Below, one piece after another: positions 45,581 through 53,299 of a stretch of 64,000 nucleotides of DNA. This stretch comes from Acidovorax sp. (lineage in GTDB: Bacteria; Pseudomonadota; Gammaproteobacteria; Burkholderiales; Burkholderiaceae_C), in the NCBI RefSeq assembly GCF_021287135.1, contig NZ_JAJTBB010000020.1, positions 1 through 64,000 on the forward strand, in the 5' to 3' direction. How positions within the stretch are numbered: position 1 is the stretch's first letter; each line of letters opens with the position of its first letter. A program made the translations under genes and the position numbers. The notes beneath the pieces are model-generated. The model saw nothing but the letters and a program-made list of their open reading frames with translations, did not search any database and was not told the DNA's origin.

Positions 45581-46939
45581 CTAGAAAGGTCCACGGGAAA
45601 GCGCCGGGGCGCCGGCCGCCCGGGCGCGCTGCGGCCGCAGCAGCAGCCCGTACAGCGCGGCGGCCGCCAGCAGCTTGAGCGCGCAGGGCAGCATGGCATA
45701 GGCCCACGCCAGCACCTGCAGCCCCTGGGCACTGCGGGTGCCGGGCGTGTAGCCCAGCCAGCCCAGCAGCGGCAGGGCCAGCCCTGCGGCCAGGGCCAGG
45801 TTGAGCTTGGTGGCAAAGTTCCACCAGCCGAAGTACGCACCCTCGTGCCGCCCGGCGTCGCCCCCGGCCGCCACCACGCCGGCCAGCAGCGCGCCGGGCA
45901 GGGCCAGGTCGGTGCCCAGCGCCACGCCCGACAGCGCGCACACGGCCAGGAAGGCCCCGGCATCGCCCGCGCCCAGCCCGGCCGTCCACGAGAACGCGGC
46001 CACGGCCAGCAGCATTCCCGCCAGCCAGGCGCGCGCCAGGCCCCAGCGCGCCACGGCGCGCAGCCACAGCGGAATGGACAGCGCGGCGCACAGGAAATAC
46101 GCGCCCAGGAACAGCGGCTCCTGCGCGGCCGGGGCCTGCAGCCCGTCTTGCACGAAGAACAGCACTAGCGTGGCCGGAATCGCGCTGGCAATGCCGTTGA
46201 GCACGAACACCAGCAGCAGCCGGCGGAAGGCCGCCTGCCCCCAGGGCCGCCACAGGCCGGGGTGACGGCCGGGGGCGTCACGGACTCCGGGCCGCGCGGC
46301 GCCAGCGGCGCCAGGGGCCGGGCGGGGTGCGCGGGTCCAGGCCCACCACCCCGCGGCCAGCGCCACCGCGAAGGCGGCCCACAGCGCCGGCAGGCCCGCC
46401 CAGGGCGGCAGCACCGAGGCCAGCACCACGCCCGCCAGGGCGGCCGCTTCGCGCCAGCCCACGATGCGGCTGCGCTGCACTTCGTCACCCCCCAGCCGCG
46501 CGCCCCAGGCCTGGTGGGCAATGCCCAGCTGGCTGTACGCGGCGTAGGTCACCACCAGCGCCGCCAGCGCCCAGGCCACCAGGCCGGACGGGGACTGCAC
46601 GGGCGGAAACAGCAGGCCGCCCAGCCCCAGCGCCAGCACCGCGGCCGATACGGCGCCCGCCCGCAGCACGGCGCGCGGGGAGCGGCCGAACAGGTGGTCC
46701 GACAGGCGCCCCAGCAGCGGATCGGTGAGTGCATCGAACAGCCGCGCCGCCAGCAGCACGGCCCCCAGCGTGGCCAGCGGCATGCCGAAGGCGCGCGCGT
46801 AGTGGTTGGGCAGCAGCACGTACAGCGGCAGCGCCACGAACGCGAGCGGCAGGCCCAGGAGCCCGTACGCCAGCCCGGCACGCGCGGTGAGGGCGGCGGG
46901 CGCTGCGTGGGCGGCCGCAGCCGCCGTCGCCGGGCTCAT
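45581..46939 (-). CDS. MFS transporter (GPH-like)
   Basis: A 452-residue transporter with about twelve hydrophobic helices. Motifs such as LFDALTDPLLGRLSDH are typical of the glycoside-pentoside-hexuronide/MFS group. The ATG at 46939 overlaps the chalcone-isomerase-like stop. In this operon it may move a lipid-linked or small precursor; no substrate can be named. Confidence 0.88.
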   Translation of the reverse strand: MSPATAAAAAHAAPAALTARAGLAYGLLGLPLAFVALPLYVLLPNHYARAFGMPLATLGAVLLAARLFDALTDPLLGRLSDHLFGRSPRAVLRAGAVSAAVLALGLGGLLFPPVQSPSGLVAWALAALVVTYAAYSQLGIAHQAWGARLGGDEVQRSRIVGWREAAALAGVVLASVLPPWAGLPALWAAFAVALAAGWWAWTRAPRPAPGAAGAARPGVRDAPGRHPGLWRPWGQAAFRRLLLVFVLNGIASAIPATLVLFFVQDGLQAPAAQEPLFLGAYFLCAALSIPLWLRAVARWGLARAWLAGMLLAVAAFSWTAGLGAGDAGAFLAVCALSGVALGTDLALPGALLAGVVAAGGDAGRHEGAYFGWWNFATKLNLALAAGLALPLLGWLGYTPGTRSAQGLQVLAWAYAMLPCALKLLAAAALYGLLLRPQRARAAGAPALSRGPF

Positions 46940-47541
46940 GGCCGCCCCGCCACCCGGGCCGTGTCGCCCACCAGCGCCTGCCGCAGGCCCGGCTCGGAGG
47001 TCTGCGGCGACAGCCAGATGCCGAAGAACAGGCGCGCGAACTCGGCGTCGTCCACCCTGCCCAGCACGCGCCCGCCGCTGCGGAACACGGCGCCCTGGCC
47101 GGGCAGGTACACGCCCACCAGCCGGTCGCCCGAGCGCACGTCGGGCAGCACGGCCTGCAGCGCCCGCAGCCAGCGCTGCGCCTGCTCGGGCGTGAAGGCG
47201 CCCACGCGGCGCATCTCCTCCAGGGAGCGCTGGGCGATCGCGTCGGCGGTGAAACTGCGGTGGTAGGTCAGCTCCAGCGCCAGCGGCCGCGCCGCATAGT
47301 CGGCCGCGTCGAACCCGGCCGACACCCACAGACGGGCCCGGTACACCTCGATGCCGAGAAACCGCAGCGTGCCCTGCCCGGCCAGCCGCAGGCCCTGCAG
47401 CGCTGCTTCGGCGGGCGCCGGCGCGGAGGGCGCTGCGTGCGCGGGCAGGTCCTGGGTGCCCGCGGGGTTTGCGTAAAAAATGGCTGCAGCGCCCGTCAAT
47501 AAAGCGCTAACAGCTATGTTTTTAGGAGCAATTCCTGGCAT
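46936..47541 (-). CDS. Exported chalcone isomerase-like protein
   Basis: A 201-residue protein with a GGAGG ribosome site. Its signal peptide (IAVSALLTGAAAIFYA) is encoded by repeat copy G. The mature part follows the chalcone-isomerase-like fold: LRLAGQGTLRFLGIEVYRARLW, LELTYHRSFTADAIAQRSLEEM and VYLPGQGAVF. Bacterial members are not flavonoid enzymes but probably bind fatty acids. It is the fourth gene of the lipid operon. Confidence 0.85.
   Translation of the reverse strand: MPGIAPKNIAVSALLTGAAAIFYANPAGTQDLPAHAAPSAPAPAEAALQGLRLAGQGTLRFLGIEVYRARLWVSAGFDAADYAARPLALELTYHRSFTADAIAQRSLEEMRRVGAFTPEQAQRWLRALQAVLPDVRSGDRLVGVYLPGQGAVFRSGGRVLGRVDDAEFARLFFGIWLSPQTSEPGLRQALVGDTARVAGRP
47475..47530 (-). 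repeat. Interspersed hairpin repeat, copy G (encodes signal peptide)
   Basis: On the minus strand it reads ATAGCTGTTAGCGCTTTATT, then GGGCGCTGCAGCCATTTTTT. The whole repeat lies in the first ~25 codons of the chalcone-isomerase-like gene and is read as NIAVSALLTGAAAIFYA, the signal-peptide core. Confidence 0.7.
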
Positions 47542-47554
47542 GGCCGCCTCCTGA

Positions 47555-48775
47555 TCATTCCCGCACCAGGGTGTACTGCACCAGGTTGATGTTCCCCATG
47601 TCGAACGCCGCCTCGCAATAGGCCAGGTAGAACTCCCAGATGTGCAGGAAGCGCTCGTCAAACCCCAGCTGCAGGATCTGCGCGCGTTGCGCCAGGAACC
47701 GCTCGCGCCAGCGGCGCAGGGTTTCGGCGTAGTCCGGGCCGAAGGCGAATTCGTCTGCCACGCACAGGCCGGCCGCTGCGGCCTCGCGGCGGAACTCGCG
47801 CGGACAGGGCAGGCAGCCGCCGGGGAAGATGTACTGCTGGATGAAGTCGGTGGAACTGATGTAGCGCTCGAACAGGCCGTCGTCGATGACGATGCTCTGG
47901 ATGCACGCCCGCCCGCCGGGCTTGAGCAGCCGCCGCACGGCCTGGAAATACGTGGGCCAGTATTCGCGCCCCACGGCCTCCACCATCTCGATGGAGCAGA
48001 TCGCGTCGTAGGGGCCGTCGGCGATGTCGCGGTAGTCCTGCAGGCGCAGGTCGGCCCGGTCGGCCGCGCCGAGCCGGGCCATGCGCCGCTGCGCAAACGC
48101 AAGCTGTTCGGTGGACAGGGTGACGCCGGTGAGGGTGGCGCCGCACTCGGTCACGGCCATCTCGGCCAGGGCGCCCCAGCCGCAGCCGATCTCCAGCACG
48201 CGGTGGCCCGGCTGCACGCCGGCCATGCGCAGTGCGCGGCGCACCTTGGCCTGCTGCGCGGTGCGCATGTCGCGGCCGGTGTCGCCCTCGAACCAGGCGG
48301 ACGAGTAGTTCATGGTGTCGTCCAGCCACAGTGCGTAGAACGCGTTGCCCAGGTCGTAGTGCGCGTGGATGTTCTTCTGGCTGTTGGCGCGGGTGTTGCG
48401 GTGGAGCAGGTGCTTGAGGCGGTACAGCAACCGGCCTGCCCAGGTGCCGTAGATCACGCCCTCCACCTGCTGGCGGTTGGCAATGAAGAGCTTGAGCAGC
48501 TCGGTGAGCTGGGGCGTGGTCCAGTCGCCGGCAATATAGGTTTCGGCAAAGCCGATGTCGCCCGACTTGAGCGCGGCGCTGCACACGTTCCAGTTGCGCA
48601 GGGTGATGGCCGCCACCGGCCCGCCGCCCCCCTGGCCGAAGTGACGCAGCGTGCCGTCGGGCAGCTGCACCGTGAGGTGGCCATGCTGCAGGCGCTGCAG
48701 CAGCTGCAGCGCGGTGCGGGCGGCGGCCGGCGTGCCGGCGGGCAGGGCCAGGCGGGGAGCGGTGGTGGAGTTCAT
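47555..48775 (-). CDS. Cyclopropane-fatty-acid synthase family methyltransferase
   Basis: A 406-residue AdoMet-dependent enzyme. The AdoMet motif is VLEIGCGWGALAEMA. Further family blocks are IHAHYDLGNAFYALWLDDTMNYSSAWF, CSIEMVEAVGREYW and the GG-C/QQYIFPGG region. These enzymes transfer a methylene or methyl group to unsaturated acyl chains. In this context (FAD protein, DUF1365) it may produce a methylated or furan-type fatty acid instead of a plain cyclopropane; that is inference. It lies 13 bp before the next gene. Confidence 0.93.
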   Translation of the reverse strand: MNSTTAPRLALPAGTPAAARTALQLLQRLQHGHLTVQLPDGTLRHFGQGGGGPVAAITLRNWNVCSAALKSGDIGFAETYIAGDWTTPQLTELLKLFIANRQQVEGVIYGTWAGRLLYRLKHLLHRNTRANSQKNIHAHYDLGNAFYALWLDDTMNYSSAWFEGDTGRDMRTAQQAKVRRALRMAGVQPGHRVLEIGCGWGALAEMAVTECGATLTGVTLSTEQLAFAQRRMARLGAADRADLRLQDYRDIADGPYDAICSIEMVEAVGREYWPTYFQAVRRLLKPGGRACIQSIVIDDGLFERYISSTDFIQQYIFPGGCLPCPREFRREAAAAGLCVADEFAFGPDYAETLRRWRERFLAQRAQILQLGFDERFLHIWEFYLAYCEAAFDMGNINLVQYTLVRE

Positions 48776-48801
48776 GGCGTTCTCGGTTCGTCGTGCAGGG
48801 G

Positions 48802-49605
48802 TCAGCGGGTCACGGCGGTGGCGGGGGCCGGGGGCTTGCGGTGAAAGCGCACGCGCTTGAGCCACAGCCGCAGCGCATGCCAATGGATGCGGGCGATGAC
48901 GGCCAGCGTCATGGCCGGGTAGCCCCACAGCGCGCGGCGCAGGCTGCGGGCGTCCGCCGGCTGCAGCGTGCCGCTCACGCTGGTGTGGATGAGCGGGCCG
49001 CTGGCGTCGTCGTAGTCGATGCGCACCACGGTGCGGCCGGCGTCCTGCGCGCCGGGGCCGGTGCGCAGGAAACGAAAGCGGTAGCCGCCGCTCACCTCGC
49101 AGAACGGCGATACGTGGAAGACCTTGCGCGCTGCCTGCTCCACGCCATAGCGCGGCGCATCCAGCAGGTAGCAGTGGCGCTCGCCAAAGGTGTTGTTCAC
49201 CTCCACCACGATGGCGCGCAGGCTGCCGTCCGCGCGGTGGCAGTACCAAAAGCTCACCGGCTTGAAGGTGTAGCCCCACACGCGCGGGTAGCAGTGCAGC
49301 CAGGCCTCGCCCGTGGCGTCGGCAATGCCCTCGGCGCGCAGCAGTTCGTCCAGCCAGGCCAGGGCGCCGCCCTGCGCCGGGCTGCGCCCGTCGCCGTGGT
49401 CCGCGTCATGAAAGCTGATCGCGCCCGGCCGGTTCACGGCCAGGGCGCTGCGCACGCCGCCCAGGCTGCGCATGGGCAGCATCAGGAAGAATGTGGGGTA
49501 GGCAAACGCATGCGGCCGGGGCCGCAGCCGTGCGTGGCGCACCTGGCCAAAGCCGATCAGCGGCTGCGCCGGGGCGGCAGCAGGAGCCTGGGGGCCGGCG
49601 TTCAT
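48802..49605 (-). CDS. DUF1365 domain protein
   Basis: A 267-residue protein of the DUF1365 family. Conserved parts: FGQVRHARLRPRPHAFAYP, YPRVWGYTFKPVSFWYCH and EVNNTFGERHCYLL. Its start codon overlaps the stop of the FAD gene. DUF1365 proteins occur next to CFA synthases and FAD oxidoreductases in singlet-oxygen stress operons, but their activity is unknown. Confidence 0.93.
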   Translation of the reverse strand: MNAGPQAPAAAPAQPLIGFGQVRHARLRPRPHAFAYPTFFLMLPMRSLGGVRSALAVNRPGAISFHDADHGDGRSPAQGGALAWLDELLRAEGIADATGEAWLHCYPRVWGYTFKPVSFWYCHRADGSLRAIVVEVNNTFGERHCYLLDAPRYGVEQAARKVFHVSPFCEVSGGYRFRFLRTGPGAQDAGRTVVRIDYDDASGPLIHTSVSGTLQPADARSLRRALWGYPAMTLAVIARIHWHALRLWLKRVRFHRKPPAPATAVTR

Positions 49606-50912
49606 GCGGCCTCCGTCAGCAGGCCCGGCAAGGCCGCCCGCAGCTGCCCTGCCACGGCCAGGCCGGACTTGAGGCCGTCTTCGTGGAAGCCATAGCCCGT
49701 CCACGCGCCGCAGAACCAGGTGCGCTGGCGGCCCTGCAGCGCGGGCAGCTGGCGCTGCGCCCGGATGGCGGCCAGGTCGAACACCGGGTGGGCATATTCG
49801 TACTGGCCCAGCACCTGCGCGGGGTCGATGGCGCGCACCGGGTTGAGCGACACCAGCACCGGCTGGGCAAACGGCAGCGGCTGCAGCCGGTGGAGCAGGT
49901 AGTGCAGGCACACGCGCGCCGCTTCCCGGCCGCCATCGGCCGCGCGCTCGTAGTTCCACGCGGCCCAGGCACTGCGGCGCGTGGGCAGCACCCGCGTGTC
50001 GGTGTGCAGCACGGCCCGGTTGGCCTGGTAGCGGATGGCGCCCAGCACGGCCTGCTCTTCGGCGCTGGGCTGGGCCAGCAGGGCCAGCGACTGGTCCGAG
50101 TGCGTGGCCAGCACCACCTGGTCGAAATGCTCGGTGCGGCCGTCGGTCACCACGCGCACGCCGGCGGCATCGCGCTCCACGCGGCGCACGGGGGTGCGCA
50201 GGCGCTTGTCGGCAATGCCGGCCACGATCTTGTCCACATAGTGGCGTGCGCCGCCGGCCACCGTCCACCACTGCGGGCGGTCGGCCACCTGGAGCAGGCC
50301 GTGGTTGTGGCAAAAGCGGACCATGGTGGCCACGGGGAACTGCAGCATCTGGTCGGTGGGGCAGCTCCAGATGCAGCCCAGCATGGGCAGGAAGTACCAG
50401 TCGCGGAAGGCGGCGCCAAAGCGGTGCTGGTCCAGGAACTCGCCCAGAGGCTGCTGCAGCGCCGCCTCGGCGCCCGCGGTGGCAAGCGCAGTGCACAGGC
50501 GGTTGAAGCGCAGCAGGTCGGCCAGCATGCCCCAAAAGCGCGGGCGCAGCAGGTTGGAGCGCTGGGCGAACACGGTGGCCAGGCTGCTGCCGCTCCACTC
50601 CAGCGCCGCGCCGCCCGCGTGCGCGCCCGGGGCCTGCACCGAGAACGACATGTCGGATTTCGCGCTGGCCACGCCCAGCTCGGCCAGCAGGCGGATCAGC
50701 TGCGGGTAGGTGCGCTCGTTGTAGACCAGGAATCCGGTGTCCACGCCGTGCGTGGCGGGGCGGCCCGTGCCATCGGGCAGCGTGACGTCCACCGTGTGCG
50801 TGTGCCCGCCAAAGTAGTCAGCGGCTTCGAAGAGGGTGACGGCGGCCTGGTGGCGCAGCTGGTGCGCCACCGCCAGCCCGGAGATGCCGGAGCCGATGAT
50901 GGCGACCTTCAT
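49602..50912 (-). CDS. FAD-dependent amine oxidase-like oxidoreductase, first gene of lipid operon
   Basis: A 436-residue flavoprotein. The dinucleotide motif VAIIGSGISGLAVAHQL is at the N terminus, followed by FEAADYFGGHTHTVD. Other family blocks are DTGFLVYNERTYPQLIRLL, WWTVAGGARHYVDKIV and CGAWTGYGFHEDGLKSG at the FAD-binding C terminus. Proteins of this group sit with CFA-like methylases and DUF1365. It leads an eight-gene minus-strand operon with overlaps or gaps below 30 bp throughout. Confidence 0.93.
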   Translation of the reverse strand: MKVAIIGSGISGLAVAHQLRHQAAVTLFEAADYFGGHTHTVDVTLPDGTGRPATHGVDTGFLVYNERTYPQLIRLLAELGVASAKSDMSFSVQAPGAHAGGAALEWSGSSLATVFAQRSNLLRPRFWGMLADLLRFNRLCTALATAGAEAALQQPLGEFLDQHRFGAAFRDWYFLPMLGCIWSCPTDQMLQFPVATMVRFCHNHGLLQVADRPQWWTVAGGARHYVDKIVAGIADKRLRTPVRRVERDAAGVRVVTDGRTEHFDQVVLATHSDQSLALLAQPSAEEQAVLGAIRYQANRAVLHTDTRVLPTRRSAWAAWNYERAADGGREAARVCLHYLLHRLQPLPFAQPVLVSLNPVRAIDPAQVLGQYEYAHPVFDLAAIRAQRQLPALQGRQRTWFCGAWTGYGFHEDGLKSGLAVAGQLRAALPGLLTEAA

Positions 50913-50948
50913 GGCCGGCCCCCTCTGGCCGGCGCCTGGAATAAAAAG

Positions 50949-51041
50949 GTTGCGAAGCGTCCCGAAACGAATAAGAGAGGGAGGGAGGAGAAGCGCTCCA
51001 GGAGGTCAGTCGAGGTCAGGGACCCCGAAAGGCTTCGCAAC
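50949..51041. repeat. Inverted repeat GTTGCGAAGC/GCTTCGCAAC in the leader of the lipid operon
   Basis: Perfect 10-bp arms at 50949-50958 and 51032-51041, with 73 bp between. It lies in the 244-bp gap between glutathione peroxidase and the FAD gene. It could be a pair of regulator half-sites or a long-range hairpin. I see no clear sigma-E-type promoter in the gap. Confidence 0.6.
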
Positions 51042-51156
51042 GTTAAAACTGTCCGGTGCGCAATCGTCGTGCGCAGGGGATAGAGTGGGGCCGTCCCGGC
51101 GAAGTTCCAGGGCGCTGCGCCCAAATTTTGAAAAAAAGTGAACGAATTCATTGCAA

Positions 51157-51780
51157 TCACCGGGGAGTGGCAACAGCAAGTTGCTGTTCGATGGCGCGCA
51201 CCAGGCTCTTGCTGTCGGGGCCGGTGAAGCTGGCGTACTGGTCCACCAGCCGGCCGTCCCGGCCGATCAGGTACTTGTGGAAATTCCAGCGCGGCGCGGT
51301 GCCGGAGAGTTCCGCCAGCTGGCGGAACAGCGCCGAGGCCTGCGGCCCGCGCACGCTGCTCTTGGCGAACATGGGGAATTTCACGCCGAAGGTGTTTTCG
51401 CAGAACTCGGCGATCTGCTGGTTGCTGCCCGTCTCCTGCGCGAAGTCGTTGGACGGAAAGCCCAGCACCACCAGCCCCCGGTCCTTGTAGCGGGCGTACA
51501 GCGCCTCCAGGCCCTGGTATTGCCCGGTGAAGCCGCAGAAGCTCGCCGTATTGACCACCAGCACCACGCGGCCGGCGTACTGGCACAGCGACTGCGGCTT
51601 CTCGTCCTGCAAGCGCGCAAAGGTGTGGTTGAGCAAGGCCGGGCAGGCCGCACCGGCGGGTGCGGGCGCGGGGGCGGGCGCCGCTGGCGGCGTGGCATCG
51701 GCCGCCCAGGCCGCGCCATGCGCCCCGCCGGCCAGCGCCAGGGCGGCGGCCAGAACGACACGTCGGGAAGGGTTTGTCAT
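51157..51780 (-). CDS. Exported glutathione peroxidase-like thiol peroxidase
   Basis: A 207-residue protein. It starts with a signal peptide ending at AWAADA and has a Pro/Ala linker. The peroxidatic cysteine is C82 in NTASFCGFTGQYQGLEALY, and the other conserved blocks are GFPSNDFAQETGSN, FPMFAKS and RWNFHKYLI. Cysteine replaces selenocysteine. It reduces hydroperoxides, probably lipid peroxides in the periplasm, with a thioredoxin-type donor. It lies upstream of the lipid operon in the same orientation. Confidence 0.93.
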   Translation of the reverse strand: MTNPSRRVVLAAALALAGGAHGAAWAADATPPAAPAPAPAPAGAACPALLNHTFARLQDEKPQSLCQYAGRVVLVVNTASFCGFTGQYQGLEALYARYKDRGLVVLGFPSNDFAQETGSNQQIAEFCENTFGVKFPMFAKSSVRGPQASALFRQLAELSGTAPRWNFHKYLIGRDGRLVDQYASFTGPDSKSLVRAIEQQLAVATPR

Positions 51781-52005
51781 GGGTGGGGCTCCTGCTTTTG
51801 GCGGCAATTTAACCGAATCATTATTTTCTGTCCACACTAGTTTTTATTTATACCGAGTGGTCATATTTTCGGCCGATGGGTCCAAGACTGGCTGGGAGCG
51901 GGCGGCGCGCGCGCCGTCCCGGGCACGGCTGCAGGTGCCCCGGCGAGGGATGGGAGAAAGGGAAAACAGGAAGACGGCGCGCCGGGCGAAGCGGCGCGTG
52001 CCGTC

Positions 52006-53211
52006 TCACGCCAGGCTGAGCATGCGCTCCAGCGGCAGCTTGACGCGCACGTCCTTCAAGGCCACCACGCCGGTGATCTTCCAGGGCGGCATGCCGGTGT
52101 CGCGGGGAATGGGCTCGCCGGTGGGCATGCCCTCGCGGTTGGTCACCACGGCCACGCGCGGCGTGGTGGCGGTTGCGCCGCGGCGCACCACCACGCCCAC
52201 TTCCTGGCTGGCCAGGCGCACGAAGGCGCCGGGCGGGTACACGCCCAGCGTCTTGACCAGGGCTGCGCCCGCTTCGTCCACCTGGTGGTCCTCGTCGTAG
52301 TAGCTGGCCTGCATGGCCGCCGTGACCGGCATGGGCGAGCGCGTGGCGCGCGGCGCCATGCGGGCGCCGAAGATGTCGGCGCGCTGGATCAGCCGGGCCA
52401 TCTGCTGCGCCGGGGTCTTCTTGCCCAGCGGGCCGGGCTGGCGATGGTGGTGGCAGCGCACGGCTTCCAGCCACACCGGGTCGGCCACGCCCAGGCTGCG
52501 CAGCAGCGCCTCGGCGCGTTCCGCATGGCTTTCCACCGCCGCGATCTGCTGGGCCGTCAGGGGGTGGGTCTGCTGGGTCAGCTGGTCCTGCAGCTCGGTC
52601 ATGGCGATGTTCATGCTGAGCGCTGCGCGGCCCAGCTGGTGCACGCCCGCCTCGGGCCAGCGCAGCATCTCGCGGGCGACCACCATGCACACGCAGCTCA
52701 CCAGCAGGGCGTGGGTGGCGCTGTACATGCGCGTTTCCTGGGTGGACAGGTAGATCAGGGCCAGCAGCGTGGCGTCCGGCGTCTGCTCGCAGTGCCGCGC
52801 CAGCTCCTCGTGCAGCGCCTGAAAGCGCGCCCCGAAGTCGGCGGGCGAAGGCGTGCGCAGCAGCTGCGTGGCGCGCAGCTGCAGCTCGGGCCAGTCGGGC
52901 AAGGCCCGGGTCTCGCGCGCACGGCGGGCCGATTCCTCGGCCGCCGTCATCTTCATGGCAGCAATCTCGCCCAGGTTGGTATCGGCATTCAGCAGGCGCT
53001 GCAGCTGGGCGAGGTAGGCGCGGTGGCTGTCGCCCGACTCGTCGGTGTCCACGCACAGCTGCCGCCCGCGCGCCACCATGCTGCTCAGTTCCGCGCGGTT
53101 GCGGATGACGTAGCCCTTTTGCGCCAGCAACACCCCATCGCCGCCCCGCAGCACGAAGGGCAGCGGCTGGCCGAGCGGAATGGTCTCGATGTTGAGGCTG
53201 ACAAGGTTCAT
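52006..53211 (-). CDS. Degenerate HD-GYP-like domain protein
   Basis: A 401-residue soluble protein. The middle region resembles HD-GYP proteins (YLSTQETRMYSATHALLVS, LGRAALSMNIAMTELQDQL, HPLTAQQIAAVESH, AVRCHHHRQPG), but the HD pair reads HA and the GYP motif is absent. It is therefore unlikely to cleave c-di-GMP and may only bind it or a partner. Its N terminus is like those of other HD-GYP proteins (IPLGQPLPFVLRGGDGVLL). A -10-like GATAAT ends only 11 bp before the ATG, suggesting a very short leader. Confidence 0.8.
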   Translation of the reverse strand: MNLVSLNIETIPLGQPLPFVLRGGDGVLLAQKGYVIRNRAELSSMVARGRQLCVDTDESGDSHRAYLAQLQRLLNADTNLGEIAAMKMTAAEESARRARETRALPDWPELQLRATQLLRTPSPADFGARFQALHEELARHCEQTPDATLLALIYLSTQETRMYSATHALLVSCVCMVVAREMLRWPEAGVHQLGRAALSMNIAMTELQDQLTQQTHPLTAQQIAAVESHAERAEALLRSLGVADPVWLEAVRCHHHRQPGPLGKKTPAQQMARLIQRADIFGARMAPRATRSPMPVTAAMQASYYDEDHQVDEAGAALVKTLGVYPPGAFVRLASQEVGVVVRRGATATTPRVAVVTNREGMPTGEPIPRDTGMPPWKITGVVALKDVRVKLPLERMLSLA

Positions 53212-53244
53212 GGCGTCGTTACATTATCTAACGCCCCTGCCGCC

Positions 53245-53274
53245 GGCAAACCCCCGTCGAACCGGGGGTTTGCC
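53245..53274. terminator. Strong hairpin between the RND gene and the HD-GYP-like gene
   Basis: A perfect 12-bp stem GGCAAACCCCCG/CGGGGGTTTGCC with a 6-nt loop. A T-run (CTTTTT) follows on the plus strand, but both flanking genes are on the minus strand. It may still end the RND operon transcript as a bidirectional hairpin. Confidence 0.6.
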
Positions 53275-53299
53275 CGCCTTTTTCACGGTCTTCCTGCGT

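Noticed and set aside
50913-51156. Sigma-E (ChrR-type) promoter for the lipid operon
   Set aside because: No convincing TGATCC-type -35 with a proper spacing to a -10 was found.
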